From NCBI RefSeq assembly GCF_039543545.1, contig NZ_BAABJY010000001.1:248001-312000 (forward strand): DNA of 64,000 bases, given 5' to 3'. The position numbers were made by a program, and so were the translations under genes. Shown piece by piece: positions 25,675 through 33,873 of this stretch. Each line of letters starts with the position of its first letter. Position 1 is the first letter of the stretch. Source of the DNA: Luteimonas vadosa. GTDB taxonomy: Bacteria > Pseudomonadota > Gammaproteobacteria > Xanthomonadales > Xanthomonadaceae. Under the pieces are notes generated by a model, which had not been told where the DNA came from, did no database searches, and saw only the letters and a program-made list of their open reading frames with translations.

Positions 25675-26367
25675 TCAGGTGTCTTCTTCGGTGCTGCGCG
25701 GGATGGCGAAGCGGTAGCCGCGGCCACGCACGGTTTCGATCGGCTTCAGCGAACCTTCCGGGTCGAGCTTTTTGCGCAGCCGCCCGATGAAGACCTCGAG
25801 CACATTGGAGTCGCGGTCGAAGTCCTGCTGGTAGATGTGCTCGGTGAGGTCTGCCTTGGACACCAGTTCGCCGGCATGCATCATCAGGTATTCGAGCACC
25901 TTGTACTCGTAGCTGGTCAGGTCGACGTTCTGTCCGTGCACGGTCACCGTCTGTGCCGCCAGGTCGAGCGTCACCGCGCCGCATTCCAGCGTCGGCTTGC
26001 TCCAGCCCGCGGCACGCCGCACCAGTGCGTTGATCCGCGCCAGCAGTTCCTCGACGTGGAAGGGCTTGACCAGGTAGTCGTCGGCGCCCTGCTTGAGCCC
26101 ATCGACCTTGTCCTGCCAGCTCGAACGCGCGGTCAGGATGAGCACCGGGAATTGCTTCCCCTCGTCGCGCAGCGCCTTGACCAGTTCCATGCCCGACATC
26201 TTGGGCAGGCCCAGGTCGATGATGCCGACATCGAAAGGCACCTCGCGGCCCATGTACAGGCCCTCCTCCCCGTCGGCGGCGGCGTCAACGGCAAACCCCT
26301 CGCGCTTCAGGCGCGCGGCCAACGTCTCACGCAGGGGGGCTTCGTCTTCGACGAGCAGGATGCGCAT
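25675..26367 (-). CDS. phoP: Response regulator, OmpR/PhoP family
   Basis: 230 residues. Receiver domain (1-120) with acidic pocket E7-D8, phosphoacceptor Asp51 in IIDLGLPKMSG, switch Thr/Ser in LILTARSSWQDKV and Lys in DDYLVKPFH. The winged-helix output domain (about 130-225) has LTSYEYKVLEYLM, NVLEVFIGRLRKKLD and the terminal RGRGYRF. ATG at 26367 is chosen over one four codons upstream because GGAG is placed 6 bases before it. Located between a PepSY-like gene (upstream) and the sensor kinase gene. Probably controls envelope or cation-stress genes, by family. Confidence 0.93.
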   Translation of the reverse strand: MRILLVEDEAPLRETLAARLKREGFAVDAAADGEEGLYMGREVPFDVGIIDLGLPKMSGMELVKALRDEGKQFPVLILTARSSWQDKVDGLKQGADDYLVKPFHVEELLARINALVRRAAGWSKPTLECGAVTLDLAAQTVTVHGQNVDLTSYEYKVLEYLMMHAGELVSKADLTEHIYQQDFDRDSNVLEVFIGRLRKKLDPEGSLKPIETVRGRGYRFAIPRSTEEDT

Positions 26368-26431
26368 GCGTTTCTCCAATGTCAGGGCCGGCGGCTCGCC
26401 AGCCCATGGTCTTGCGGCCTAGGGTGCGTAT

Positions 26432-26779
26432 TCAGTCGTCGTCGCCGCGTGTAGACCTCGAGGGACGCTGCCGGGGATCGTCCAGGTACACCCGGACGCG
26501 ACCGCTGTCGTCGACCACCTTGATCCGATTGACGTCGCGACCATCGGACTGCATGCGCTCGGCGCGCAGCACCTGTCCGCGCGTGCTGCGCTCGACCCGG
26601 CGGATGGAGTCCGACAAGGTGTCCTGTCGGCCCCCGCGCGAACCCCGGTCCATGCCGCGCTCGGCGCTTTCCCCGCCGCGGTCGCGTTCCCGTTTCTGCT
26701 GGGCGTTCGCTGGCACGGCCACTGCCAACAGGGCAGCGGCGGCCAGGCTCAGCATCGGCAGGGAGTGGCGCAAGGTCAT
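26432..26779 (-). CDS. Small exported PepSY-like protein
   Basis: 115 residues. Signal peptide to about residue 27 (AVAVPANAQ). An Arg/Gly/Glu-rich spacer follows, then a PepSY-like module SDSIRRVERSTRGQVLRAER with VNRIKVVDDSGRVRVYLDDP. PepSY modules are small inhibitory or binding domains found in periplasmic proteins. It is 64 bases upstream of phoP on the same strand, an arrangement seen in Xanthomonadaceae where an exported PepSY protein leads the two-component operon. A sensing or feedback role for the kinase is inference. Confidence 0.8.
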   Translation of the reverse strand: MTLRHSLPMLSLAAAALLAVAVPANAQQKRERDRGGESAERGMDRGSRGGRQDTLSDSIRRVERSTRGQVLRAERMQSDGRDVNRIKVVDDSGRVRVYLDDPRQRPSRSTRGDDD

Positions 26780-26936
26780 CGGGTCAATCCTTGGTCGGGT
26801 GGGCCCGGGTGGGTGGGGATTCGCCCGCGGCGCCGGTGGCAGGGCGTGGGTAAGGGTCGAGCCGCCGCAAAAGCACGGTAGCGGGACCAGGCTGAACCCA
26901 GGACGTGGATTCTCGCGGCGGGGCTGTGAATCCGTC

Positions 26937-26953
26937 CTTAACTTTTAGTTTAC
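26937..26953 (-). promoter_or_regulatory. Candidate PhoP-type direct repeat upstream of the PepSY-phoPQ genes
   Basis: In an A+T-rich patch the minus strand reads GTAAAC-TAAAA-GTTAAG, two similar half-sites in the same orientation 11 bases apart, the spacing used by OmpR/PhoP regulators. It resembles but does not match the enterobacterial PhoP box (TGTTTA half-sites). It lies about 160 bases upstream of the PepSY gene. Autoregulation is a hypothesis. Confidence 0.3.
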
Positions 26954-27044
26954 ACATGGGCGCCATTCAGTCGAATGGGACTTACCGGGGCTTCGGCATG
27001 CGCCGCCCATCGCCTCGCCGCCGCGAAGTCGGCCCGCGATCGCC

Positions 27045-27959
27045 CTAGAAGACCTCGGCCACGCAACAGCGCAAGGAGCCGCCCGCGGCTTCGATCGCAT
27101 CGAGCGGTACGGACCCGACCCGGAATCCGGCGGCCTCCAGGCCCGCGCGGGTGACGGCCGACAGCGTCGCTTCGGCACGGGCGCTCATCCACGCCCGGCC
27201 GGGGGCGAGAGCGATGGCATTGCCGGCGAGTCCCGCCTGCTCTTCACTGGACAGCAGCAGCGCGTGAGGGGCGTACAAGGCCGCGATCGCGGCCACGACG
27301 TCCGGATCGGCGAACCCCCGCGGGCACAGCAACGCCGCGTGGCCGGCGAGCACCGCCAGCACCACGTTGGCGTGGTATTCACCGGGCGCCAGGTCGAACA
27401 GCAAGGTTGCGCGCAAGCCGAAGGCCTCGTGCATGAGGCGCGCGCCGGCTTCGTCGCAGCGTTCGGACAGTCCGCAAAACCCGAGGCCGCGCGCGCGGTC
27501 GATCACCAGCGCGCCGGTGAGTTCGCAAGGATGGGGCTGGGCCGAGAGGTCGCACTCGTCGTAGCCCATCAGCTCCGTGAAGCAGCGACGGATGTCCTGC
27601 CTCTCCGCCTCGCGCCGGCGCACCGCATGGCGCATCCGGCCGACGACCAGCCGTCCGGGCACCGTCGCGAAGACGTTGTTCGGGAACAACCCGTCCGGCG
27701 CCCCCGGCAGGCCCGCGAAGCAGAACACGGGCACGTCCTGCGCCAGGTCCTGCTGCAAGCGCCGGTGCTCCTGCGTGGCGCGCGCGGCATCGAAGGCGGA
27801 ATCGCCGGCCGCCATGTAGCGGTTGTCCGACGCGGACTCGGCCGCACGGCCAAACCCGTCCGGCGAGACCAGGAAGGCCGCCCGCGCCGTCGCCGGTCCG
27901 AAGTCCCGGGCGCAAGCGCGGGCCCGCGCGAGGAATGCGGCGACGTCGCGCGTGATCAC
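27045..27959 (-). CDS. Arginine deiminase-related / amidinotransferase-fold protein
   Basis: 304 residues from GTG at 27959. The beta/alpha-propeller (guanidine-modifying) fold is suggested by SDNRYMAAGD, LFPNNVFATV (substrate-binding Asn/Asp region), PGEYHANVVLAVLAG (catalytic His) and the final GGSLRCCVAEVF (catalytic Cys near the end). This pattern matches 'arginine deiminase-related' proteins such as those similar to citrulline-utilisation CtlX/DDAH enzymes. Likely hydrolyses arginine or a methylarginine; the exact substrate is unknown. It lies 37 bases downstream of dusA on the same strand. Two adjacent Cys residues at the catalytic position are noteworthy. Confidence 0.85.
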   Translation of the reverse strand: MITRDVAAFLARARACARDFGPATARAAFLVSPDGFGRAAESASDNRYMAAGDSAFDAARATQEHRRLQQDLAQDVPVFCFAGLPGAPDGLFPNNVFATVPGRLVVGRMRHAVRRREAERQDIRRCFTELMGYDECDLSAQPHPCELTGALVIDRARGLGFCGLSERCDEAGARLMHEAFGLRATLLFDLAPGEYHANVVLAVLAGHAALLCPRGFADPDVVAAIAALYAPHALLLSSEEQAGLAGNAIALAPGRAWMSARAEATLSAVTRAGLEAAGFRVGSVPLDAIEAAGGSLRCCVAEVF

Positions 27960-27996
27960 GGCGCCCCCTGTGGCATGTCCAGGGCCGGCAAGACGT

Positions 27997-28986
27997 TCAT
28001 GCCGCGGCTCGCGCCGCGTCACCGGTCACCGCCAGCGCCGCCTCCACCAGCGACCAGTCGGCGCCGGGGCGATGCGCGCCCTCGCTCAGGACCTGCCGGA
28101 ACGCGCGTCCACCGTACTGCCCATGGAACAGCCCCAGCAGGTGCCGGGTGACATGCTTGAGGAATACTCCTTCGGCCAGCTGCCTTTCGACGTAAGGCCG
28201 CAGGTCGCGCAACAGCGACGCCCGCGAACGGCGCTCGCCGCCGAACCATTCCACGTCCAGGCAGTGCAACAGGTAGGGGTCGTGGTAGGCCGCGCGGCCG
28301 AGCATCGCGCCGTCGACGTGCGCCAGGTGCGCCGTGGCTTCGTCCAGCGTCGCGATCCCGCCGTTCACCACCACCGCCAGCCCCGGGCGCTCGCGCTTGA
28401 GCGCGTACGCCCAGTCGTATCGCAGCGGTGGGACTTCACGGTTCTGCTTGGGAGACAGCCCCTGGAGCCATGCATTGCGCGCGTGCACCACGAACATCCG
28501 GCAGCCGGCCGCGGCAACCGTGTCGATGAACGCCAGGAAGCGGTCGAATTCGTGGTCGTCGTCCACGCCAAGCCGGCACTTGACGGTCACCGGCACCGGC
28601 CGCGGCAACGCGGCGACGGCCTCGCCCATCGCCGCCACGCTGTCGGCCACCAGTCCTGGCTCGCGCATCAGGCAAGCGCCGAAGCGCCCGGCCTGCACGC
28701 GGTCGGACGGGCAGCCGACATTGAGGTTGATCTCGTCGAAACCCCGCTGGGCACCGATCACGGCCGCGCGCGCCAGCAGCGCCGGTTCGCTGCCGCCCAG
28801 CTGCAGCGCCACCGGGTGCTCGACGGGATCCATCGCCAGCAGGCGACCCCGGTCGCCATGGATCACCGCATTGGCGTGCACCATTTCGGTGTACAGCCTC
28901 GCGTGCGGCGCCAGCAGGCGGTGGAACACCCGGCAGTGGCTGTCGGTCCAGTCCATCATCGGTGCGACGGATAGCCTGACATCCAT
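27997..28986 (-). CDS. dusA: tRNA-dihydrouridine(20/20a) synthase (5' end replaced by island)
   Basis: 329 residues from ATG at 28986. FMN enzyme reducing U20/U20a in tRNA D-loops. RLSVAPMMDWTDSHCR is the family start. The active-site Cys is in NVGCPSDRVQ with RFGACLM after it; NGGIATLDEA and DGAMLGRAAYHDPYLL bind FMN. The first codons (MDV, or GTG-started MKTINKQDV from 29013) come from the integrated island. The native first residues (MPLPVPPADAL) remain at the far end of the island at 38560. The protein is therefore intact but has a swapped N-terminus and promoter. Confidence 0.94.
   Translation of the reverse strand: MDVRLSVAPMMDWTDSHCRVFHRLLAPHARLYTEMVHANAVIHGDRGRLLAMDPVEHPVALQLGGSEPALLARAAVIGAQRGFDEINLNVGCPSDRVQAGRFGACLMREPGLVADSVAAMGEAVAALPRPVPVTVKCRLGVDDDHEFDRFLAFIDTVAAAGCRMFVVHARNAWLQGLSPKQNREVPPLRYDWAYALKRERPGLAVVVNGGIATLDEATAHLAHVDGAMLGRAAYHDPYLLHCLDVEWFGGERRSRASLLRDLRPYVERQLAEGVFLKHVTRHLLGLFHGQYGGRAFRQVLSEGAHRPGADWSLVEAALAVTGDAARAAA
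28948..28971. repeat. attL: 24-bp direct repeat in dusA
   Basis: The 24 bases begin CCAGTCCATCATCGG and end TGCGACGGA. They are identical to 38498-38521. On the minus strand they encode part of the conserved DusA start (SVAPMMDW). The base on each side differs from the other copy, so the repeat ends are sharp. Confidence 0.93.
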
Positions 28987-29129
28987 AACATCTTGTTTAT
29001 TAATCGTTTTCACCAGTTATCAAATGGGCTTAAACGGGCCGTGTGCGGTATCTGGTGCACATGCAGCGCACACGAGAGGATTATCCGGGTAACATCTGGG
29101 CAACGTTTGTACGGACACATACTGCACAC

Positions 29130-30173
29130 ATGGCCTCTTTCACAAGGCTCCCCTCGGGCAATTGGCGCGTTCAGGTCAGGCGATCTGGATTCTATCGAGC
29201 AGCCACCTTCCCTCTGAAACGCGACGCTGAGTCTTGGGCACGAGTGGTCGAAGGCCAAGCGCGCCAGGTTGCCGTGAGCGGCCACGCGCAGCCACCCAAG
29301 GGCGCGACCCTGGCGGACTTGATCGACGCGTACCGCGAATCCGGGGCGAGTAAGGGCGGCAAGACGAAGACGGCCACTCTGGCGATGCTAAAGGAGCGCT
29401 TGGGCAAGGTGAAGCTCTCCGCGTTGTGTGCAATTGTCCTTCGGGACTTCGTCGATCGCCGCGTGAAGGATGGCGCCGGCGGAGTGACCATCGCCGCAGA
29501 CCTGTCCTTCTTGGGCGCAGTGCTCAAATGGGGCCGTCATGCGCGGCACCTCGATTTGCCGGCCGATCTCCCCGCCCAAGCTCGTGCATCGTTGAAGCAC
29601 CGGGGCCTCGAAACCAGAAGTAAGGAGCGCGAGCGCGAGCCGACGGACGAAGAGATGACTCGGCTCTATGCCCACTGGCAAGCACGTCCTCAGCAGCGGA
29701 TCAACATGGAAATAATTTGCCGCTTCGCGCTGGCGACCGGCCTTCGGCTCGGCGAGATTTGCGCTCTCAGGGTCGAAGACGTCGACTTAACGCGAAAAAC
29801 TGCCGTGATTCGTGACCGAAAAGACCCACGTAACAAGATCGGAAACAACCAGACTGTGCCGATACTTCCTGATGCGGCTGCAATCCTTTCGGAGCTCATT
29901 GGTGATCGAGAAACCGGAACGGTATTCGGTGTGAATGCGAACTCCGTGTCGACGGCATTCACCCGAGCCTGCAAGGCGACCGAGCCGAGTATTGAAGATC
30001 TTCACTTCCACGACCTCCGTCACAAAGCGACGGCGCAGTTCTTCCGGCTAGGCCTCGACATCCCGCGCGTGGCTCTACTCACCGGACACAAGACGTGGGT
30101 GATGTTGCGCCGGTATACATCCATTAAGGCTGAAGACGTGCATGCAGCCTTGAACAAGAGCGAAGCCGAATGA
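29130..30173 (+). CDS. int: Tyrosine recombinase/integrase of the dusA-targeting type
   Basis: 347 residues from ATG at 29130 (MASFTRLPSGNWRVQVRR), the usual N-terminus of this integrase group; a GTG-started extension to 29043 is less likely. The N-terminal arm/DUF-type domain is followed by a core-binding SAM-like domain (about 60-150). The catalytic domain has Arg in TGLRLGEICALR, Lys/beta-hairpin in RKTAVIRDRK, HDLRHKATAQF (H-x-x-R), GHKTWVML and nucleophile Tyr in RRYTSI. It catalyses insertion and excision at the 24-bp dusA site. It sits next to attL, transcribed into the island, and overlaps the next gene by 4 bases. Confidence 0.94.
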   Translation: MASFTRLPSGNWRVQVRRSGFYRAATFPLKRDAESWARVVEGQARQVAVSGHAQPPKGATLADLIDAYRESGASKGGKTKTATLAMLKERLGKVKLSALCAIVLRDFVDRRVKDGAGGVTIAADLSFLGAVLKWGRHARHLDLPADLPAQARASLKHRGLETRSKEREREPTDEEMTRLYAHWQARPQQRINMEIICRFALATGLRLGEICALRVEDVDLTRKTAVIRDRKDPRNKIGNNQTVPILPDAAAILSELIGDRETGTVFGVNANSVSTAFTRACKATEPSIEDLHFHDLRHKATAQFFRLGLDIPRVALLTGHKTWVMLRRYTSIKAEDVHAALNKSEAE

Positions 30174-30922
30174 AAAAGCGTGAAAAGCCAGACTTTTCGC
30201 TCTCGGAGGCGGGCTACTGGATTGACCCTTCTGTCATCCCAGAGGCAGAACGTTCGCTCCTATTGCGCTTCCTATCCGACTCTTCCCTTGACGGGGATGC
30301 GGAAAGCGGGCGACGAGCTAGATTCCTCAAATTTGCCATGGTTCTCGTGACGGAGCCACGGCATGGTGATACACCTGCCTTGGAGGAGCGAGCCCAACTC
30401 ACGGCGATAATCCATTCCATCGGCGGCGACAAGGGAATCCTGGGAGCCCTTGAGAACCTGAGTGAGTCGAATATCGAACACCTGGCAGCGTTCGCTCGAG
30501 AGGTTGGATATGACGACCCACCAGTGATCTCCGAAGAGGCAGCAATTCAATTGCGGGATCGCCATGGACTCTCAGATTTCTTGGAGGACCTATGGAATAG
30601 GCTTCAGGTACTCGCCTGCGTCACAGAGCGAGCCAATGACAATTTACAGGTAGGTCGCACGGTGAAGCGCGCTCAGGATCGCGCACGTGCCCTAGTCTCT
30701 CGTCTGGCTGACTACCACTTCGAGCTTTGCGGGAGCTGGCCCCCAAGCAACAACGCCAGTTGGTTCTCTAATTTCGCAGGGAAGCTGGGAGAACTTGTTG
30801 GCGCGGAATTGGGATTGGGAACGCTTCGTTCAGGCCTTCTCGAGGCCAAGTCGAAGCGCAACTTCGTTGATGTACAAAAAGAGAAGATCAAAAGAGGATC
30901 GAGCAAGCAGCCGGTCCGGTGA
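30170..30922 (+). CDS. Island protein of unknown function, coupled to integrase
   Basis: 250 residues; ATG overlaps the integrase stop (ATGA). Soluble, no signal peptide or membrane segment. The N-terminal part (about 1-115) is acidic and mostly helical (LSESNIEHLAAFAREVGYDDPPVI). The C-terminal part has a basic helix (VGRTVKRAQDRARALVSRLADYH) and WFSNFAGKLGELVGAELGLG, ending in a Lys-rich tail. I do not recognise a family. Translational coupling to int suggests a role in recombination control, or a passenger conserved with this integrase group; a defence role is equally possible. Codon use is less GC-biased than the host. Confidence 0.8.
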   Translation: MKKREKPDFSLSEAGYWIDPSVIPEAERSLLLRFLSDSSLDGDAESGRRARFLKFAMVLVTEPRHGDTPALEERAQLTAIIHSIGGDKGILGALENLSESNIEHLAAFAREVGYDDPPVISEEAAIQLRDRHGLSDFLEDLWNRLQVLACVTERANDNLQVGRTVKRAQDRARALVSRLADYHFELCGSWPPSNNASWFSNFAGKLGELVGAELGLGTLRSGLLEAKSKRNFVDVQKEKIKRGSSKQPVR

Positions 30923-30970
30923 AATGAACCCATGCACGAACCGGCATCCAGCCGGCGACGACGGGGAACC

Positions 30971-31222
30971 ATGGTTACCGACCACGAAAACAACATCGAC
31001 CGCATTCGGCGCATTGCCGATTACCTGGAATGCTTCCTAGAGGAAGATTTCCGACTTTTGGCGGGAGCGACCCAATCCACGATTGAGGCATGGCGCAAGC
31101 GTGGCAAGGGCCCGGCGTACATCCGGCTTGGCAATCGCATTCTATACCCGCGGGACGCGGTCGCCGACCACCTGAAGTCACTCTCGCGCGAGCGCGCCCC
31201 GCGTTTCGAGGGCATTCTGTGA
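30971..31222 (+). CDS. AlpA/excisionase-like helix-turn-helix protein
   Basis: 83 residues from ATG at 30971; an upstream in-frame ATG at 30932 would add 13 basic residues. A MerR/AlpA-type wHTH is suggested by FLEEDFRLLAGATQSTIEAWRKRGKGPAYIRLGN followed by RILYPRDAVADHLKS, the standard excisionase-like layout (helix-turn-helix then wing). In P4-like elements such proteins activate integrase or act as directionality factors. The stop overlaps the GTG start of the VapE-like gene, so the two are translated together. Confidence 0.85.
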   Translation: MVTDHENNIDRIRRIADYLECFLEEDFRLLAGATQSTIEAWRKRGKGPAYIRLGNRILYPRDAVADHLKSLSRERAPRFEGIL

Positions 31223-32610
31223 GCGGGCTCCAAGCGTTCATGGCTGGGGTCGAGTACCACCAGGCCGTCGGAAAGGTGGACCAGGTAACCCTTCAGGCGC
31301 TGAAGGCGAAACACGAGGCCCTCCTTTCCGCTGAGGGCCTGGCGACGCCACTCGAAGACCCTGGCGCCATCTACCACGCCAGTCAAACCGAGACGAGGCG
31401 GGACAAGGACACAGGCGAATCTACTTTCCTCCGGGCGCACGGCACCGTTGAAAACCTGTCGCGGCTCGTCGGCGCCTACAACGTTCGCGTTCGCTATAAC
31501 GAGCTGTCTCGCGAAATCGAAGTTAGCGTGGGCGGCCAACTTTTGGATGGAGAGTTGGCCCGAAACACAAACTTAGCTTTGATCGAAGACCTTTGCCGAA
31601 TTAACAGCTATCCGCACACGCAAGCTGCCGGTAATCTGTACGCCCTTGCTGAGCGCGACAAATACAACCCGGCACTTGACTGGATTCGGTCCAAGCCTTG
31701 GGACGGCACCACACGCATCGATCAGCTATTTGACTGTCTGACGCTCGCAAGCACGGACCCTGCCAAGGTCGCGTTGTCCTGGAACCTCTTCAGGAAGTGG
31801 ATGCTTGGCGCAACAGCAATCTTGTCCGGTTATGCTTCGAAGTTCGAACACGTGCTGGTTCTTGTCGACCCTACAGGCGGCATCGGCAAGACACGGTTCT
31901 TCAATACGCTCTGCCCCACCCCGTACCAGGCAGATGGCGTCGCGCTAAACGTCAACGACAAGGACTCTATCCTGCACGTCATCAGCAAGTGGCTTGTAGA
32001 GCTTGGAGAGATTGGCGCGACGTTTAGCAAGTCCGACACTGAGGCGCTGAAGGCATTCCTGAGCCGAGGATTTGACGAGGTCCGACCACCCTATGCGCGC
32101 GCGGCAAATCGCTACCCGCGACGAACGGCATTTTTCGGGAGCGTCAACAACGTGCGCTTCCTAACGGACGACACGAACAACCGTCGCTTCTGGCCGATTG
32201 AAGTCAGCGCCATCAATTACAAGCACGAAATCGATATGCAGCAGGCTTGGGCCGAGGCATTGAATTGGATCGAGCGCGGAGACACATGGCATCTGAGCCC
32301 GCAAGAAAACGTAATTATCGGCAAGTACAACGAGGGCTTTCGGAGCATGGACCGCGTCGAGGAAATGATCTTGGGATCATATGACATAGATGCGCTCCCG
32401 AGTCGTTACATGTCCGCCAGTGAAGTGCTGACGGAAGTCGGGATCATGCACCCGAAGCAGTCGGACACACGGAAGGCCTCCGCGGTCCTGCGCAAACTCT
32501 TCGCGTGCAAGATCTCCAAAGGGTACACCGTCTATCACGTGCCCCACGCCAGGACCAGCGGCTGTCACATGTCGGCGGTGAGAGATCGCAACCACGCTAG
32601 TCCACTCTAA
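31219..32610 (+). CDS. VapE-type (virulence-associated E) P-loop ATPase, primase/helicase-like
   Basis: 463 residues from GTG at 31219, overlapping the HTH gene by 4 bases. The VapE domain begins LDWIRSKPWDGTTRIDQLFD. Walker A is PTGGIGKTRFF (about residues 217-227), Walker B is KWLVELGEI, and sensor regions follow in FFGSVNNVRFLTDDTNNRRFWP. VapE/D5-like ATPases are SF3-type helicases that act in replication of satellites, phages and pathogenicity islands. No separate primase domain is obvious in the first 130 residues. A C-terminal winged-helix-like part (SASEVLTEVGIMHPKQSD) ends the protein. Followed by a 314-bp repeat-rich non-coding stretch. Confidence 0.9.
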   Translation: MSGLQAFMAGVEYHQAVGKVDQVTLQALKAKHEALLSAEGLATPLEDPGAIYHASQTETRRDKDTGESTFLRAHGTVENLSRLVGAYNVRVRYNELSREIEVSVGGQLLDGELARNTNLALIEDLCRINSYPHTQAAGNLYALAERDKYNPALDWIRSKPWDGTTRIDQLFDCLTLASTDPAKVALSWNLFRKWMLGATAILSGYASKFEHVLVLVDPTGGIGKTRFFNTLCPTPYQADGVALNVNDKDSILHVISKWLVELGEIGATFSKSDTEALKAFLSRGFDEVRPPYARAANRYPRRTAFFGSVNNVRFLTDDTNNRRFWPIEVSAINYKHEIDMQQAWAEALNWIERGDTWHLSPQENVIIGKYNEGFRSMDRVEEMILGSYDIDALPSRYMSASEVLTEVGIMHPKQSDTRKASAVLRKLFACKISKGYTVYHVPHARTSGCHMSAVRDRNHASPL

Positions 32611-32924
32611 ACGGACTCTCCACCCACCACCAACTCGTCACCACCCTCGCAGGTCATTGCTTCTTAGCAAGATGATTGCGGTTGGTGACGATTGGTGATG
32701 AGTTCTAAAAAGAATGTGGCAGGGCCTTACTAGCACTCAATACTGTATTGAAAGCCTCAACATTTCGTCACCACCCGTCACCCGCCATCGCTTCATTGAG
32801 AAATTCTTGGGTCCTTCCCGAGGGGGTACGCCTGCGGGGTTAACGACACCGCCGGAACAGTGATCTGCGAGGCGCTTTGAGTACCTTTTTAGGTTTTCGA
32901 TGTAGAGACTAGTGTTCCGCTAGT
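32611..32924. repeat. Non-coding segment with GGTGACGA-type repeats after the VapE gene
   Basis: No convincing gene lies here. The 12-mer TCGTCACCACCC occurs twice (32635-32646 and 32765-32776). Its core appears inverted as GGTGACGA (32684-32691) and GGTGATGA (32694-32701), and again as CGTCACCC (32776-32783). Five related sites in 150 bp next to a replication-type ATPase resemble iterons of a replication origin or a regulator array. Function is inferred only from position and repetition. Confidence 0.5.
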
Positions 32925-33782
32925 TCAGGGTGCCCTTAGCAGGCCTTCCGCTTGCTCTTTTACGATGTCCCAACGATCGATCGCCTCTGCGTGCATAGTC
33001 AATGTGATGAATCCCTCTGCATCTGAGGCCGCCTTCATCGACAACTCGGGATCCCCTGCCCATGTGCCCCGTCTGCAGACCAGAAGTTCGATCAGCACCT
33101 TCCAAAATGGCAAGCCGTTTGGGAACGCTCCCGCCAGATGCCCTACCGGCTCCTTTCGCTTCTTCCACTTGCCCGATGGCGTGAGCAAGGCATCTACGGG
33201 AATCACCGTTGCGCCCATCGTAGAGCTAATGCCTGGCGTGGCCGCAGAGCAGCTCATTTGCTCATACGTGCTGAATTGGCCGCATGCTCCGTCTAGGTAC
33301 TGGGACGGCACGTAGACCAATAGAAACGCAAGCGCACCACATTCTGCCCGTGCCGCTTTCAGTTGCTTCCTTAGCTTGGAAATTCCTTGCTTCCCTTCGC
33401 ATCGGAGCTTTCCTGTCTTTGGGTCAAGGACTTTCGCCTGGAAAAGGCACCTTTTCAGCCCAAACTCAGTAGCAAGGTTGACGCGCAGATCCGCACCGTT
33501 TTTGGACTCCTCTCGTGGCGTCGTCTTTTGCATAGTTAGCAACACACTGCTTGGACCCACCCGGCCGCTTAGCTCGAGCCACACGCACAGCATGTCGCAC
33601 AACTCATCGGTCAAGGTCCTTTCATCGCTTCCGAACAGCTCAAGTTTGGCTGCGAGATGAGCGCCGACAGATCCTGCCGCGTCTTTAACTCCATGTGGCG
33701 AAGTTGCCGCCGTGAATCCGAACGATGTCGACATCCGATCCCTGCTCAGCTGTGGAAGAAGCGGAAAATTTGCACTCGACAA
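32925..33782 (-). CDS. Putative PD-(D/E)xK-like nuclease domain protein
   Basis: 285 residues (ATG 33782; an internal ATG at 33734 is possible). Cytoplasmic, no membrane segments. A helix with TLTDELCDMLCVWLE (Glu60), then SKNGADLRVNL (Asp98) and RCLFQAKVL (Gln115-x-Lys117) reproduce the E-Xn-D-Xn-QxK order of PD-(D/E)xK nucleases, with QAK typical of several predicted defence-associated families. The C-terminal half (about 150-285) has no recognised motif. It points away from the regulator-like and ATPase genes, sharing their upstream region. Nuclease activity is a prediction from spaced motifs, not a family match. Confidence 0.6.
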   Translation of the reverse strand: MSSANFPLLPQLSRDRMSTSFGFTAATSPHGVKDAAGSVGAHLAAKLELFGSDERTLTDELCDMLCVWLELSGRVGPSSVLLTMQKTTPREESKNGADLRVNLATEFGLKRCLFQAKVLDPKTGKLRCEGKQGISKLRKQLKAARAECGALAFLLVYVPSQYLDGACGQFSTYEQMSCSAATPGISSTMGATVIPVDALLTPSGKWKKRKEPVGHLAGAFPNGLPFWKVLIELLVCRRGTWAGDPELSMKAASDAEGFITLTMHAEAIDRWDIVKEQAEGLLRAP

Positions 33783-33873
33783 AGTCGAGAGGGCGAACTA
33801 GTTGCTGAAGCTACCTCTGCCGAACCCTACTACTCTGCATACCGCAGCGATTGCCTGAATGCGCCGGTCCATT

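Noticed and set aside
29043..29129. GTG-started upstream extension of the integrase
   Set aside because: The added 29 residues have no family support. The ATG at 29130 gives the typical N-terminus of this integrase group.
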